From positions 1-64,000 of the forward strand of contig NZ_VANR01000005.1 of assembly GCF_005885675.1 (NCBI RefSeq): a DNA stretch of 64,000 bases, given 5' to 3'. Under the pieces are notes generated by a model. It made no database searches, was not told where the DNA came from, and worked only from the letters and a program-made list of their open reading frames with translations. The position numbers and the translations under genes are program-made. The DNA is from Polaribacter aestuariivivens. GTDB lineage: Bacteria; Bacteroidota; Bacteroidia; Flavobacteriales; Flavobacteriaceae. Position 1 is the stretch's first letter, and every line of letters starts with the position of its first letter. Shown here one piece after another: positions 18,156-26,673 of the stretch.

Positions 18156-18659
18156 ATGAAAAAAAAACATAATACTATCATATATCTTTTGTTCATCTCA
18201 TTTTTTTTATATAATACCTCAATTATAGCTCAAAACAAAACTAGTAATGCTATTAATATATTACCGCCCGAAATAAATTCGGAAATATACTTTGGAATGA
18301 ATTTGGCTGATTTCAAGAATTTAATAGGAAGCAATCTGGTACTAGAATCGAACAACGTTACTGATTTTAGGATTGTATACTCGCAAAAAACTAAAATACC
18401 TGAAATCCCAATCGTATTTTATTACTTTGATAATGAACAAAACAAACCACTGTATGAGATAGTCATAAATTATCAAAACAAAGAGCAAGCTAAAAAGGCT
18501 GCTACTCTTCTTTTTGGTCAACCTAACTTTAATCAAACCGAATGGAGAATTAATATTCAAGGTTTTCCAGAAGCTTGGAGTTGGGTTTATAAAAACAAAC
18601 TTATAGTGGCAGCTAAAATTTATGGCAGCGAATGGTTTGATGAATGGAATAAGGAATAG
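18156..18659 (+). CDS. Secreted protein of unknown function
   Basis: 167 residues, not recognised. The first 25 residues form a signal peptide ending SIIAQNK. The mature part includes YFGMNLADFKNLIG, a pattern seen in periplasmic proteins with short tandem folds, and a tryptophan-rich C-terminus (EAWSWVYKNKL, SEWFDEWNKE). No partner gene is evident. The flanking structured elements are more GC-rich than the surroundings and make a later insertion possible. Confidence 0.7.
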   Translation: MKKKHNTIIYLLFISFFLYNTSIIAQNKTSNAINILPPEINSEIYFGMNLADFKNLIGSNLVLESNNVTDFRIVYSQKTKIPEIPIVFYYFDNEQNKPLYEIVINYQNKEQAKKAATLLFGQPNFNQTEWRINIQGFPEAWSWVYKNKLIVAAKIYGSEWFDEWNKE

Positions 18660-18741
18660 CTATTTAAATAAAGAATAAGCCTTCAAAAATAATTAGCATT
18701 TTTTAAATGTTATGAAGTATTGATAATCTATATTTAATAAA

Positions 18742-18825
18742 GCCAGTTGCCAACACTGTATAACCACAATTACGGCGGATTCGACCACATCCGAATCCAC
18801 TCGGAATTGCTAACGTCAGTTCTAA
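18742..18825. repeat. GC-richer structured element after the 18156 gene
   Basis: Contains GGATTCG/CGAATCC, an inverted repeat with an 8-nt spacer, flanked by GTTGCCAACACTG and GCTAACGTCAG. Its base composition is clearly richer in GC than the neighbours. It is partly related, inverted, to the element before the gene. I do not see proper integron attC core sites. Confidence 0.45.
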
Positions 18826-18892
18826 ATCGAAAAATAACACATATTAACCCGTAACAGACGTTTATACAAAACTATTCGCGAAACTAAAAAAA

Positions 18893-20071
18893 TTAATACT
18901 CAAAAACGCCAAATTCACTTTTAATAGTCAATTTCTTTGTATCAGCAGCTTTTACACTACCCACAATTTGTGCATTTACATTGTAAGATTTTGAGATAGC
19001 AATGATGTTTTCAGCAATTTCTGGAGAAACGTAAATTTCCATTCTGTGTCCACAATTAAAAACTTGGTACATTTCTTTCCAATCTGTTTTTGATTGTTCT
19101 TGTATCAACTTAAACAATGGTGGAATTGGAAATAAATTGTCTTTTACAATATGTAAATTGTCTACAAAATGTAAAATTTTTGTTTGTGCGCCTCCAGAAC
19201 AATGTATCATTCCGTGAACTTTATCAGAATTAAATTTCGATAAAATTTCTTTAATAATTGGTGCATACGTTCTTGTTGGCGATAATACTAATTTACCAGC
19301 ATCAATTGGCGAATTTTCTACTTCGTCTGTCAGTTTTGTGTTTCCAGAATACACCAAATCTGCAGGAACTGCAGCATCAAAACTTTCTGGATATTTTTTT
19401 GCTAAATAGTTATGAAAAACATCATGTCTTGCAGAAGTTAATCCGTTAGAACCCATACCTCCATTATATTCAGTTTCATAAGTTGCTTGTCCGAAAGATT
19501 CTAAACCAACAATTATATCACCTGCTTTTATGTTCGCATTATCAATAACATTAGAGCGTTTCATACGTGCAGTTACTGTAGAATCTACAATAATTGTACG
19601 AACTAAATCGCCAACATCTGCAGTTTCACCTCCTGTAGAATGAATGGTTACTCCAAACTTTTTTAAGTCTTCAATCAACTCTTCAGTACCATTTATAATT
19701 GCTGATAAAACTTCTCCAGGAATTTTACTTTTATTTCTACCAATGGTAGATGATAGCATGATATTGTCTGTTGCTCCAACACACAACAAATCGTCAATAT
19801 TCATAATTAAAGCATCTTGTGCAATACCTTTCCAAACGGAAATATCACCAGTTTCTTTCCAATACATATATGCCAAAGACGATTTTGTTCCTGCACCATC
19901 TGCATGCATTATTAAACAATAATCATCGTCATTTGTTAAATAGTCTGGTACAATTTTACAGAATGCTTTTGGAAACAAACCTTTGTCTATGTTTTTAATA
20001 GCATTGTGTACATCTTCTTTGGATGCAGAAACGCCTCTTTGTGCGTATCTTTTAGAAACTTCTTGACTCAT
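18893..20071 (-). CDS. purM: Phosphoribosylformylglycinamidine cyclo-ligase
   Basis: AIR synthetase closes the imidazole ring in purine synthesis, using ATP. Key blocks are HADGAGTKSSLAY, NIDDLLCVGATDNIMLSS, HSTGGETADVGDLVRT and the C-terminal NCGHRMEIYV. It is longer than E. coli PurM, as usual in Bacteroidota. A TTG 21 bases upstream could extend it, but that TTG is part of the TAAATTTG -7 box (20090-20097), so translation should begin at the ATG at 20071 (MSQEVSKRYAQRG). Confidence 0.93.
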   Translation of the reverse strand: MSQEVSKRYAQRGVSASKEDVHNAIKNIDKGLFPKAFCKIVPDYLTNDDDYCLIMHADGAGTKSSLAYMYWKETGDISVWKGIAQDALIMNIDDLLCVGATDNIMLSSTIGRNKSKIPGEVLSAIINGTEELIEDLKKFGVTIHSTGGETADVGDLVRTIIVDSTVTARMKRSNVIDNANIKAGDIIVGLESFGQATYETEYNGGMGSNGLTSARHDVFHNYLAKKYPESFDAAVPADLVYSGNTKLTDEVENSPIDAGKLVLSPTRTYAPIIKEILSKFNSDKVHGMIHCSGGAQTKILHFVDNLHIVKDNLFPIPPLFKLIQEQSKTDWKEMYQVFNCGHRMEIYVSPEIAENIIAISKSYNVNAQIVGSVKAADTKKLTIKSEFGVFEY

Positions 20072-20089
20072 GTTGTTGTGTTGTGTTTG

Positions 20090-20097
20090 CAAATTTA
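20090..20097 (-). promoter_or_regulatory. purM -7 promoter box
   Basis: TAAATTTG on the minus strand, 18 bases before the purM ATG; a T-rich tract occupies the -33 region. Confidence 0.65.
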
Positions 20098-20175
20098 GGC
20101 TTTTGATTAAAAAAAACAGTGGAAAATTATAACGAATTTTGTTGTTTTTAAAAACTTCCTTTTCGGTTTTGCTAT

Positions 20176-20251
20176 TTGCGTTAGGGATTGCAATGGCATC
20201 CTTTTTTTGGTAAAAAAAAGATATAATGGAAAGCCCGTTAAAACGCCCAAA
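20176..20251 (+). ncRNA. Structured intergenic RNA element, copy 2
   Basis: Opens GCGTTAGGGATTGCAATGGC and closes ATGGAAAGCCCGTTAAAACGCCC. The outer GCGTT/AACGC pairing replaces GTGTT/AACAC of copy 1, a compensatory U-A to C-G change. The inner stem pairs ATCCTTTTTTT with AAAAAAAAGAT. It lies on the strand opposite to both flanking genes, between glnN and purM. Function unknown. Confidence 0.6.
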
Positions 20252-20256
20252 TAATT

Positions 20257-22440
20257 TTATTTTGTAAACAAAAGCTCTCTATACTTGGTTAGTGGCCATA
20301 AATTATCATCTACCATGGTTTCTAACTTATCGCAATGATAACGGATTTCTTCGAAATATGGTTTTACATTGTTGCAATACATTTCTGCCGATTTTACTGC
20401 TTTTTGCTTGTTTGCTTTTGAGCGTTGTTCTTCCATTTTTATAACCAAAGCATTTATTTCTGTAATATGATTGGAAATAATCATAATTAATTCTATTTGT
20501 TCTTTAGCTATATTTTTATAATCGTCACCAAATATTTCTTTTAAATTTTTAGTGTTTTCTAACAATGTATTTTGATAAATTATTGCTGTAGGTATCACAT
20601 GATTTCGAGCCATATCGCCTAAAACTCTTCCTTCTATTTGTAAGCGTTTTGTATATTCTTCTAAAGCAATTTCATAACGAGCCTCAATTTCTATTTTGCT
20701 CATTACTCCCATTTCTTCATAAAGTGCTATTGCCTTATTAGAAACTTGCACTTTAAGTGCTTCTGGTGCAGGTTTATTATTGCTTAGTCCTCGTTTTTTT
20801 GCTTCCTTTTCCCAGTTTTCGGCATAACCATCACCTTCAAACCTAATTTTTTTAGAAGCTTTTATGTATTCTCTTAAAACATTAAAAACCGCTTCGTCTT
20901 TTTTAAGGTTTTTAGTGTCAATTAATTTATCTACCTCAACTTTAAATTCTTTTAATTGCTTTGCAACAATTGTGTTTAACACTGTCATTGGAATGGCACA
21001 ATTTGCAGAAGAACCAACTGCTCTAAATTCGAATTTATTGCCTGTAAATGCAAATGGAGAAGTTCTATTTCTATCTGTATTATCCAATAAAATTTCTGGA
21101 ATTTTGCCAATAATATTCAGTTTTAAATCGGTTTTTTCTTGTGGAGATAATTTTCCTTTGGTTACATTTTCTAGCTCATCTAAAACTGCTGATAATTGAT
21201 TTCCAATAAACACAGAAATTATTGGAGGTGGTGCCTCATTAGAACCCAATCTAAGGTTATTACTTGCAGATGCGACTGAAGCTCTTAACAGTTCTTCATT
21301 TTCATAAACGGCTTTTATAGTGTTTATAAAAAAGGTTAAAAACTGTAGATTTTTCATAGGTGTTTTACCAGGACTTAGCAAGTTTGTTCCGTCTGCAGTT
21401 GATAAAGACCAATTGTTGTGTTTTCCAGAACCATTAATGCCTTCAAATGGTTTTTCATGAAATAAAACTTTAAATTTATGACGTTTAGAAACCTTTTCCA
21501 TCACATCCATTAATAAGGAGTTATGATCTACTGCCAAATTAGCTTCTTCATAAATAGGTGCTATTTCAAATTGATTAGGAGCTACTTCATTGTGCCTAGT
21601 TTTTACAGGAATACCCAACAACATACATTCTTGTTCTAAATCTTGCATAAAACTCATTGCTCTTGCAGGTATAGTACCAAAATAATGATCACCCAGTTGT
21701 TGTCCTTTTGCTGAAAAATGTCCCACCAAAGTTCTTCCAGTTAACAAAATATCTGGTCTTGAATTTGCCAAAGCATCATCAATTAAAAAATATTCTTGCT
21801 CCCAACCTAAAGTCGCGCTTACTTTAGAAGCGTTTTTATCAAAATATTTACAAACTGCTGTTGCATGTGTATCTATTGCTTGCAATGCTCTTAGTAAAGG
21901 AGTTTTGTTATCTAATGCTTCACCTGTGTAAGCCACAAAAATTGTTGGAATACACAAGGTAGTTTCATATATAAATGCTGGTGAAGTTGGATCCCAGGCT
22001 GTATAACCTCTTGCCTCAAAGGTATTTCTTATTCCTCCGTTTGGAAAACTAGATGCTGCTGGTTCTTGTTGTGCTAATTGCTCTCCATCAAACTTTTCCA
22101 TAGCCAAACTACCATTGATAGATTCAAAAAAAGCATCATGTTTTTCGGCTGTTGCACCAGTTAATGGTTGAAACCAGTGTGTATAATGAGTGGCTCCTTT
22201 TGAAATGGCCCAATCTTTCATACTTACCGCAACTTGATCTGCAATTTTTCTATCTATTTTAGTTCCATGTTCTATTGCATTCATAACACTTTCATATGCA
22301 GTTCTTGTAAGATATTGTTGCATAGCGTATTTATTAAACACATTTTTTCCAAACAATGTAGATCTTTTTTCAGTTTTAGAAACCTTATTAGGCTTTCTAT
22401 TCATAGTCTCTTTCAGCGCATTAAATCTAATCTTTGACAT
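20257..22440 (-). CDS. glnN: Glutamine synthetase type III
   Basis: GSIII forms glutamine from glutamate, ammonia and ATP. The 727-residue length is typical of GSIII, much longer than GSI or GSII. Recognisable blocks are FPNGGIRNTFEARGYTAWDP, GWEQEYFLIDDALANSRPD, HNEVAPNQFEIAPIYEE, GINGSGKHNNWSLST and NNLRLGSNEAPPPIISVF. It is divergent from a GSII gene. A TAAATTTG box on the minus strand at 22519-22526 leaves a leader of about 70 nt. Confidence 0.96.
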   Translation of the reverse strand: MSKIRFNALKETMNRKPNKVSKTEKRSTLFGKNVFNKYAMQQYLTRTAYESVMNAIEHGTKIDRKIADQVAVSMKDWAISKGATHYTHWFQPLTGATAEKHDAFFESINGSLAMEKFDGEQLAQQEPAASSFPNGGIRNTFEARGYTAWDPTSPAFIYETTLCIPTIFVAYTGEALDNKTPLLRALQAIDTHATAVCKYFDKNASKVSATLGWEQEYFLIDDALANSRPDILLTGRTLVGHFSAKGQQLGDHYFGTIPARAMSFMQDLEQECMLLGIPVKTRHNEVAPNQFEIAPIYEEANLAVDHNSLLMDVMEKVSKRHKFKVLFHEKPFEGINGSGKHNNWSLSTADGTNLLSPGKTPMKNLQFLTFFINTIKAVYENEELLRASVASASNNLRLGSNEAPPPIISVFIGNQLSAVLDELENVTKGKLSPQEKTDLKLNIIGKIPEILLDNTDRNRTSPFAFTGNKFEFRAVGSSANCAIPMTVLNTIVAKQLKEFKVEVDKLIDTKNLKKDEAVFNVLREYIKASKKIRFEGDGYAENWEKEAKKRGLSNNKPAPEALKVQVSNKAIALYEEMGVMSKIEIEARYEIALEEYTKRLQIEGRVLGDMARNHVIPTAIIYQNTLLENTKNLKEIFGDDYKNIAKEQIELIMIISNHITEINALVIKMEEQRSKANKQKAVKSAEMYCNNVKPYFEEIRYHCDKLETMVDDNLWPLTKYRELLFTK

Positions 22441-22518
22441 ATTATTAATTTTTACTAGTATTTTTTTACTTATAATTAATTACACCCCTTAGAAATTAGG
22501 GATAAAATTATTTTTATG

Positions 22519-22577
22519 CAAATTTAAACATTTAACCCCTATTTTTTTTGATATGTATAGAAAAAATTTCATTTTTG
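22519..22577. promoter_or_regulatory. Divergent promoters of glnN and glnA
   Basis: Plus strand: TTTG (22547-22550), exactly 19 bp, then CATTTTTG (22570-22577) for glnA. Minus strand: TAAATTTG (22519-22526) for glnN. The short ACCCCT word occurs twice between the genes (near 22485 and 22535) and could belong to a nitrogen-responsive operator; that is speculation. Confidence 0.6.
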
Positions 22578-22605
22578 CATGTATAATATCACTTATAAAT
22601 TTATT

Positions 22606-23631
22606 ATGGCAAAAATTAAATTAGAATACATTTGGTTAGATGGTTATTTTCCAACTCAGAATATGAGAAGTAAAACCAAAGTTGAAGAACATGAAAACTT
22701 TCAAGGAACTGTTGAAGAATTAGGTATGTGGTCTTTTGATGGCTCATCTACTAGACAAGCTTCAGGAGGTTCTTCTGACTGTTTATTAAAACCTGTTGCA
22801 ATTTATCCAGATCCTGCAAGAAGAAATGGATATTTGGTAATGACAGAAGTTTTAAATGCAGATGGTACTCCACACGTTTCTAACGGAAGAGCAACTATTG
22901 ATGATGAAGATGATGATTTCTGGTTTGGTTTTGAGCAAGAGTATTTTATTATGGATACCAAAACACAATTACCATTAGGTTTCCCTATTGGAGGTTATCC
23001 TGCTCCACAAGGAATGTACTACTGTTCAGTTGGTGGTAAAAACACTCATGGTAGATTACTTGTTGAAAAGCATGCTGATTTATGTATTGATGCTGGTTTA
23101 AATTTTGAAGGAATTAATCAAGAAGTTGCTTCTGGACAATGGGAATTCCAATTATTTGCAAAAGGTGCAAAAAAAGCGGGTGATGAAATTTGGATTGCAC
23201 GTTATTTATTAGATAGATTAACAGAACAATATGGTTATTATATTGAGTACCACCCAAAACCATTAGGTAAAGATATGGATTGGAATGGTTCTGGAATGCA
23301 CGCAAACTTCTCTAATACAGTTTTAAGAACTTGTGGTTCTCGTGAAACTTATGAGAAAATCTGTGAGGCGTTTAGACCAGTTGTTAAAGAACATATTGCT
23401 GTTTATGGTGAGTTTAACGACCAACGTTTAACTGGTGATCATGAAACTGCATCTATTAACGATTTCTCTTACGGTATCTCAGATAGAGGAGCTTCTATTA
23501 GAATTCCAATTATTACTGTAGAAAAAGGTTGGAAAGGTTGGTTAGAAGACAGAAGACCTGCTTCTAATGGAGACCCATATAAAATTGCTGGTAGAATTAT
23601 TAAGACTGTAAAGTCTGCTAATATCAGCTAA
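22606..23631 (+). CDS. glnA: Glutamine synthetase type II (beta-Grasp, eukaryotic-like)
   Basis: A 341-residue GSII. Blocks include MWSFDGSSTRQASGGSSDC, YPDPARRNGYLVMTEV, WFGFEQEYFIMD, GINQEVASGQWEFQLF, WNGSGMHANFSNT and DRGASIRIP. An ATG at 22579 lies two bases after the -7 box, too early to be transcribed well, so MAKIKLEYIWLDG at 22606 is the likely start. It stands back to back with GSIII and ends at a strong terminator. Confidence 0.95.
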   Translation: MAKIKLEYIWLDGYFPTQNMRSKTKVEEHENFQGTVEELGMWSFDGSSTRQASGGSSDCLLKPVAIYPDPARRNGYLVMTEVLNADGTPHVSNGRATIDDEDDDFWFGFEQEYFIMDTKTQLPLGFPIGGYPAPQGMYYCSVGGKNTHGRLLVEKHADLCIDAGLNFEGINQEVASGQWEFQLFAKGAKKAGDEIWIARYLLDRLTEQYGYYIEYHPKPLGKDMDWNGSGMHANFSNTVLRTCGSRETYEKICEAFRPVVKEHIAVYGEFNDQRLTGDHETASINDFSYGISDRGASIRIPIITVEKGWKGWLEDRRPASNGDPYKIAGRIIKTVKSANIS

Positions 23632-23643
23632 AAGATATTTCTT

Positions 23644-23678
23644 AAAAAAAAAAAGCTCGCAAATTGCGAGCTTTTTTT
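23644..23678. terminator. Bidirectional terminator between glnA and the exchanger
   Basis: AAAAGCTCGCAA-A-TTGCGAGCTTTTTTT, A-rich before and T-rich after; serves both convergent genes. Confidence 0.92.
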
Positions 23679-23697
23679 ATGTTAAAAATTTACAAGT

Positions 23698-24636
23698 CTA
23701 AAATATAGTTACATAAATAAAACCAAAATAACACCCTAAAAGAATAAGTCCATTCTTCCAATTTAAACGCATTCCTTTTGGAAAGAAAACCATTGGCAAC
23801 ACCATAAATGAAATAGCCAACATCCAAAAAATATCGTTATTCAACAACCCCTTATCTATTAATTTAATTGGTGTAATCATAGAGGTAATTCCTAAAACAG
23901 CCAAAATATTAAATACATTTGAGCCAATTAAATTTCCTAAAGAAATTGCTTTTTCTTTTTTAATTACCGCAATTATAGATGCTGCTAGTTCTGGTATACT
24001 AGTTCCTATAGAAACTACAGTAACACCAATAACTCTATCGCTAACGCCAAATTCTTCTGCCATGGATGTTGCACCATTAATTAATAGTTCAGAGCCAAAA
24101 TACAACCCTGCACCACCAATTAATAAGAAAAATAGTATATGTAATACTGATAGAGGCTTATCATCTTCTGGCATTTCATCAAAAACTGCGTTTTTATCTT
24201 GAAACTTTAATAAATAAATAATAAAAACAACTAGAATTAAAAACATGATTAATCCTTCATGAAAAACAATTTGATTATCGTTTTTTATAAAGAAATACAA
24301 TAAAACTGATGCAACCATCATTATTGGCCAATCAGTTTTGTAAAATGCTTTTTGAATCTCCATAGAGCCCAATAAAAGCGTAATACCCAACACCAAACCT
24401 AAATTTGCAATATTTGAACCCACAACGTTTCCTAAAGACAAATCTGGAAAACCATCTAAAGCAGCATTAATACTTACAATTAATTCTGGAGCAGAAGTTG
24501 CGAAAGAAACAACCGTCATTCCAATAACTATTTTAGGAATGTTTAACTTTAAAGATAAAGCTACGGATGCTTTTAACAACCAATTTCCACCTAAAATAAG
24601 TAATACCAATCCTCCAGCAATTAATAAAAAATTCAT
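23698..24636 (-). CDS. Calcium/sodium antiporter, CaCA family
   Basis: An inner-membrane cation exchanger of the YrbG type with about ten helices. The two alpha-repeats are visible: GMTVVSFATSAPELIVS with GNVVGSNIANL in the first half, and GVTVVSIGTSIPELAAS with GNLIGSNVFNI in the second. The loop near residue 160 is acidic. The longer start at 24663 overlaps TATCTTCG (24653-24660), a probable -7 box, so the ATG at 24636 is preferred (MNFLLIAGGLVLL, 312 aa). Confidence 0.93.
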   Translation of the reverse strand: MNFLLIAGGLVLLILGGNWLLKASVALSLKLNIPKIVIGMTVVSFATSAPELIVSINAALDGFPDLSLGNVVGSNIANLGLVLGITLLLGSMEIQKAFYKTDWPIMMVASVLLYFFIKNDNQIVFHEGLIMFLILVVFIIYLLKFQDKNAVFDEMPEDDKPLSVLHILFFLLIGGAGLYFGSELLINGATSMAEEFGVSDRVIGVTVVSIGTSIPELAASIIAVIKKEKAISLGNLIGSNVFNILAVLGITSMITPIKLIDKGLLNNDIFWMLAISFMVLPMVFFPKGMRLNWKNGLILLGCYFGFIYVTIF

Positions 24637-24663
24637 AAAAAATATTTTTTCACGAAGATACAT

Positions 24664-24991
24664 TTTTATGAACTTTTGAAAAAAGAAAAAGATGATAATG
24701 AATAAAATAGGATTTTAAAAGATGGTATTTCCTTTACTTTTCAATTTCTAAAAAAAACATTCCTTTACTTTATTTAAAAATGAAACAGTAAAAGATAAAA
24801 TATATGTATTTATTAACTAAATTGTAGTGTATGTGGTTTTATTTTATAACAAATATTACTTTTTTAGTTATAAAAGTTAAATCAATTTAATTAATAAGTT
24901 TAAAAGTGTTTGGTGGAGTAGTTTCTATGATATTATATTGATAAAACAATTTCGAAATTGATTGAATTTACTAACTAAAAAACACAAAATT
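24664..24991. promoter_or_regulatory. Non-coding stretch with direct and inverted repeats
   Basis: No gene is seen. TTCCTTTACTTT occurs twice (24729-24740, 24760-24771; starts 31 bp apart). TTTTATAAC/GTTATAAAA is a perfect 9-bp inverted repeat (24842-24850, 24867-24875). TTTG (24909-24912) and TTATATTG (24933-24940), 20 bp apart, form a plausible promoter for the tiny gene at 24992. Confidence 0.45.
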
Positions 24992-25057
24992 ATGACTACT
25001 ATGGCAATTAAAATTATTAAAGATATTTCTGAAATTATTTTTACTATTATATTCTAA
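24992..25057 (+). CDS. Tiny peptide, 21 codons, possible membrane peptide
   Basis: Begins MTTMAIKIIKDISE and ends in a hydrophobic IIFTIIF. Not recognised. Support for a real gene comes from context: a plausible promoter 52 bases upstream, repeats ahead of it and a clean terminator 13 bases after its stop, making a compact unit. The peptide is short and amphipathic-to-hydrophobic, like type I toxins or small membrane regulators. The transcript could instead be a small RNA. Confidence 0.4.
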   Translation: MTTMAIKIIKDISEIIFTIIF

Positions 25058-25069
25058 CCAACTATTATT

Positions 25070-25103
25070 AAACAACTCTTGAAAGAGAGTTGTTTATTTT
25101 TCT
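25070..25103 (+). terminator. Terminator after the 21-codon ORF
   Basis: AAACAACTCT paired with AGAGTTGTTT, 6-nt loop, T-rich tail. Confidence 0.85.
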
Positions 25104-25130
25104 TAAATTTGGTATAGAATATATTTAAAA

Positions 25131-25283
25131 ATGAAAAAACAATTTTTTAAAGTTCTTGCTAAAATTAATAAAGCTATTTTACCATCTTACACAAAAAAAG
25201 GATTGGATATTTCTAAAGCGTCTAAATTACAATTAGCAATAATTGGTTGGAGGGCTTTTGTGACACAAAATTCATTAGACTAA
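25131..25283 (+). CDS. Small basic protein, 50 aa
   Basis: Begins MKKQFFKVLAKINKAILPSY and ends with a conserved-looking QLAIIGWRAFVTQNSLD. From memory, similar proteins of about 50 residues are widespread in flavobacteria and sometimes labelled SsrA-binding protein, but the sequence is far too short for SmpB, so that name is not supported. A TAAATTTG box (25104-25111) lies 19 bases before the ATG. It precedes the DUF2007 gene by 11 bases. Confidence 0.75.
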   Translation: MKKQFFKVLAKINKAILPSYTKKGLDISKASKLQLAIIGWRAFVTQNSLD

Positions 25284-25294
25284 AACAAAACATT

Positions 25295-25525
25295 ATGAAA
25301 ACAGAACACATAACAATATTTTCAGGATCTTCTATAATCGTTAAAGGACTACAAGTTAGATTAGAAGAAAATAATATAAGCTCTATTATTAAAGACAGAG
25401 TAGAATCTGCTAGACTAGGAGGTTTTGGAGAACATAGATCTGCTATAGAATTACTTATCTTAAAATCTGATATTGAAAAGACACAACCAATTGTTGATTT
25501 GTATAAAGAAGAAATAAATTCATAA
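25295..25525 (+). CDS. DUF2007 protein
   Basis: A 76-residue soluble protein. It fits DUF2007 (putative signal-transducing protein): ITIFSGSSIIVKGLQVRLEE near the start, then an AELLIL-like strand (SAIELLILKSDIEKTQPIVD), resembling a small ferredoxin-like fold. The true start is MKTEH at 25295; an upstream extension from 25247 overlaps the preceding small gene and adds unlike residues. Probably cotranscribed with the 50-residue protein. Confidence 0.8.
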   Translation: MKTEHITIFSGSSIIVKGLQVRLEENNISSIIKDRVESARLGGFGEHRSAIELLILKSDIEKTQPIVDLYKEEINS

Positions 25526-25563
25526 AAAGTTTATTTAGATTTCTTAGTTTGAAAAAATGCTAT

Positions 25564-25571
25564 TATATTTG
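25564..25571 (+). promoter_or_regulatory. tRNA-Arg promoter -7 box
   Basis: TATATTTG followed by GCACCCGC, the same 15-base run as at the distal rRNA promoter (645-652 on the minus strand). The -33 region is only T-rich. Confidence 0.65.
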
Positions 25572-25583
25572 CACCCGCAAAAA

Positions 25584-25657
25584 GGCCATGTGGCGCAACT
25601 GAATAGCGCACTTGATTACGGCTCAAGAGGTTCTAGGTTTGAATCCTAGCATGGTCA
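25584..25657 (+). tRNA. tRNA-Arg (ACG)
   Basis: Cloverleaf by eye: acceptor GGCCATG/CATGGTC with one G-U pair, D arm GCGC/GCGC, anticodon stem CTTGA/TCAAG with loop TTACGGC (anticodon ACG), T stem CTAGG/CCTAG with loop TTTGAAT, and discriminator A. CCA is not encoded. The A34 is expected to be edited to inosine to read CGN codons. Confidence 0.96.
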
Positions 25658-25658
25658 C

Positions 25659-25692
25659 AAAAAACTCATCTAAATTTAGATGAGTTTTTTTA
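25659..25692. terminator. Terminator after tRNA-Arg, likely bidirectional
   Basis: AAAAAACTCATCTAAA/TTTAGATGAGTTTTTT; also serves the convergent regulator gene that ends at 25699. Confidence 0.92.
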
Positions 25693-25698
25693 TTGTTT

Positions 25699-26568
25699 TT
25701 ATTTTGATAAGAATTTTTTAAAGTCTCCTTCAAAAAATCGTGGTGGGTATTTTAATTTCAACTTATTTTGTAGTTCTTTGTCTTCCCAAACAACATTTAA
25801 GCCAACTTCTTTATTAAGTTGATAATTATCATCTCGTTCTGTGTAACCACACATTAAATATGCTGTATTTAGGTTTTGAAAAAATCTAAAAAAACGTCCC
25901 ATTATATAAAAAATAGTTTCGTTAGAATCACCAGTAATATCATATCTATAAAATATTGGCAATTCTTCAGATTGATAATTTATTAAATGCTCAGGCCTTA
26001 AATCTTTATTAGAAATTTCTTTACTTCTAAGTTTTTTATAAGTTGTATTTTTTATTGGTAAAACAACACAATGCCCTGAGTAGTAACCTGATTTTCCAAC
26101 AGAAATAAAATTTAATTCTGGTAAAAGCTCAATAGCCTTCTTAATTAAATCAGTATTTACGTAAGAAGCATCTCTTTTTTGTGTGTCTATAAATTGCTCT
26201 AAATATTTTATATCGTAGTCAAAATCAATAGTCCTAATGTTTTCAGAAACCAAATCAATTTGATCTAAAAACCAGCTTAGTTTTGGCAATTCATTTGATT
26301 GTTGAAATAAGGAATATTTCCGAGTATTAAAGTCATAATATGTAGGTATTGGTACTGCCCCATTCAGGTTATGAATTAATTGATAAGGCATTAAAGTTAC
26401 CAAAACAATGTCTTCTTCTTTTTCGGATTTTACCAATGTTAAGTTTTTTTCCCAACGCTGTATGGTTCTCAAATCTACATTAATTTCATTTGCAAATTCA
26501 TTTTGAGATATCTTATAAAATTTACGGTAGTCAGAAAATAATGCTCCTAAAGAATTGTATTTTTTCAT
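25699..26568 (-). CDS. HTH (XRE-type) regulator with a large C-terminal domain
   Basis: 289 residues. Residues about 8-50 form a helix-turn-helix of XRE type (YKISQNEFANEINVDLRTIQRWEKN). The rest is about 230 residues with tryptophan- and tyrosine-rich strands (SVGKSGYYSGHCVVLPIKNT, FYIMGRFFRFFQNLN) and could bind a ligand or resemble an acyltransferase fold; I do not recognise it firmly. It diverges from a small gene, with the palindrome GACATTGTATGTC between them, a likely autoregulatory operator. Confidence 0.8.
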   Translation of the reverse strand: MKKYNSLGALFSDYRKFYKISQNEFANEINVDLRTIQRWEKNLTLVKSEKEEDIVLVTLMPYQLIHNLNGAVPIPTYYDFNTRKYSLFQQSNELPKLSWFLDQIDLVSENIRTIDFDYDIKYLEQFIDTQKRDASYVNTDLIKKAIELLPELNFISVGKSGYYSGHCVVLPIKNTTYKKLRSKEISNKDLRPEHLINYQSEELPIFYRYDITGDSNETIFYIMGRFFRFFQNLNTAYLMCGYTERDDNYQLNKEVGLNVVWEDKELQNKLKLKYPPRFFEGDFKKFLSK

Positions 26569-26609
26569 ATTAATAATTAAAAAGTAAATATAAAAAAATG
26601 AAACTCAAT

Positions 26610-26622
26610 GACATTGTATGTC
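26610..26622. promoter_or_regulatory. Palindromic operator candidate
   Basis: GACAT-TGT-ATGTC, a perfect 5-bp inverted repeat, about 40 bp upstream of the HTH regulator and 25 bp before the -7 box of the divergent gene. Confidence 0.5.
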
Positions 26623-26646
26623 TTAATTTACTTCAAATTTTTAAAA

Positions 26647-26654
26647 TAAATTTG
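26647..26654 (+). promoter_or_regulatory. -7 promoter box of the 79-aa gene
   Basis: TAAATTTG, 19 bases before the GTG start, with a TTTA at the -33 position. Confidence 0.6.
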
Positions 26655-26673
26655 CAGTATTAATAAATCAATT

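Noticed and set aside
18022..18825. Integron attC sites around the 18156 gene
   Set aside because: Inverted repeats are present, but the required paired core sites (RYYYAAC and GTTRRRY) are not found at the right places, and no integrase is in view.
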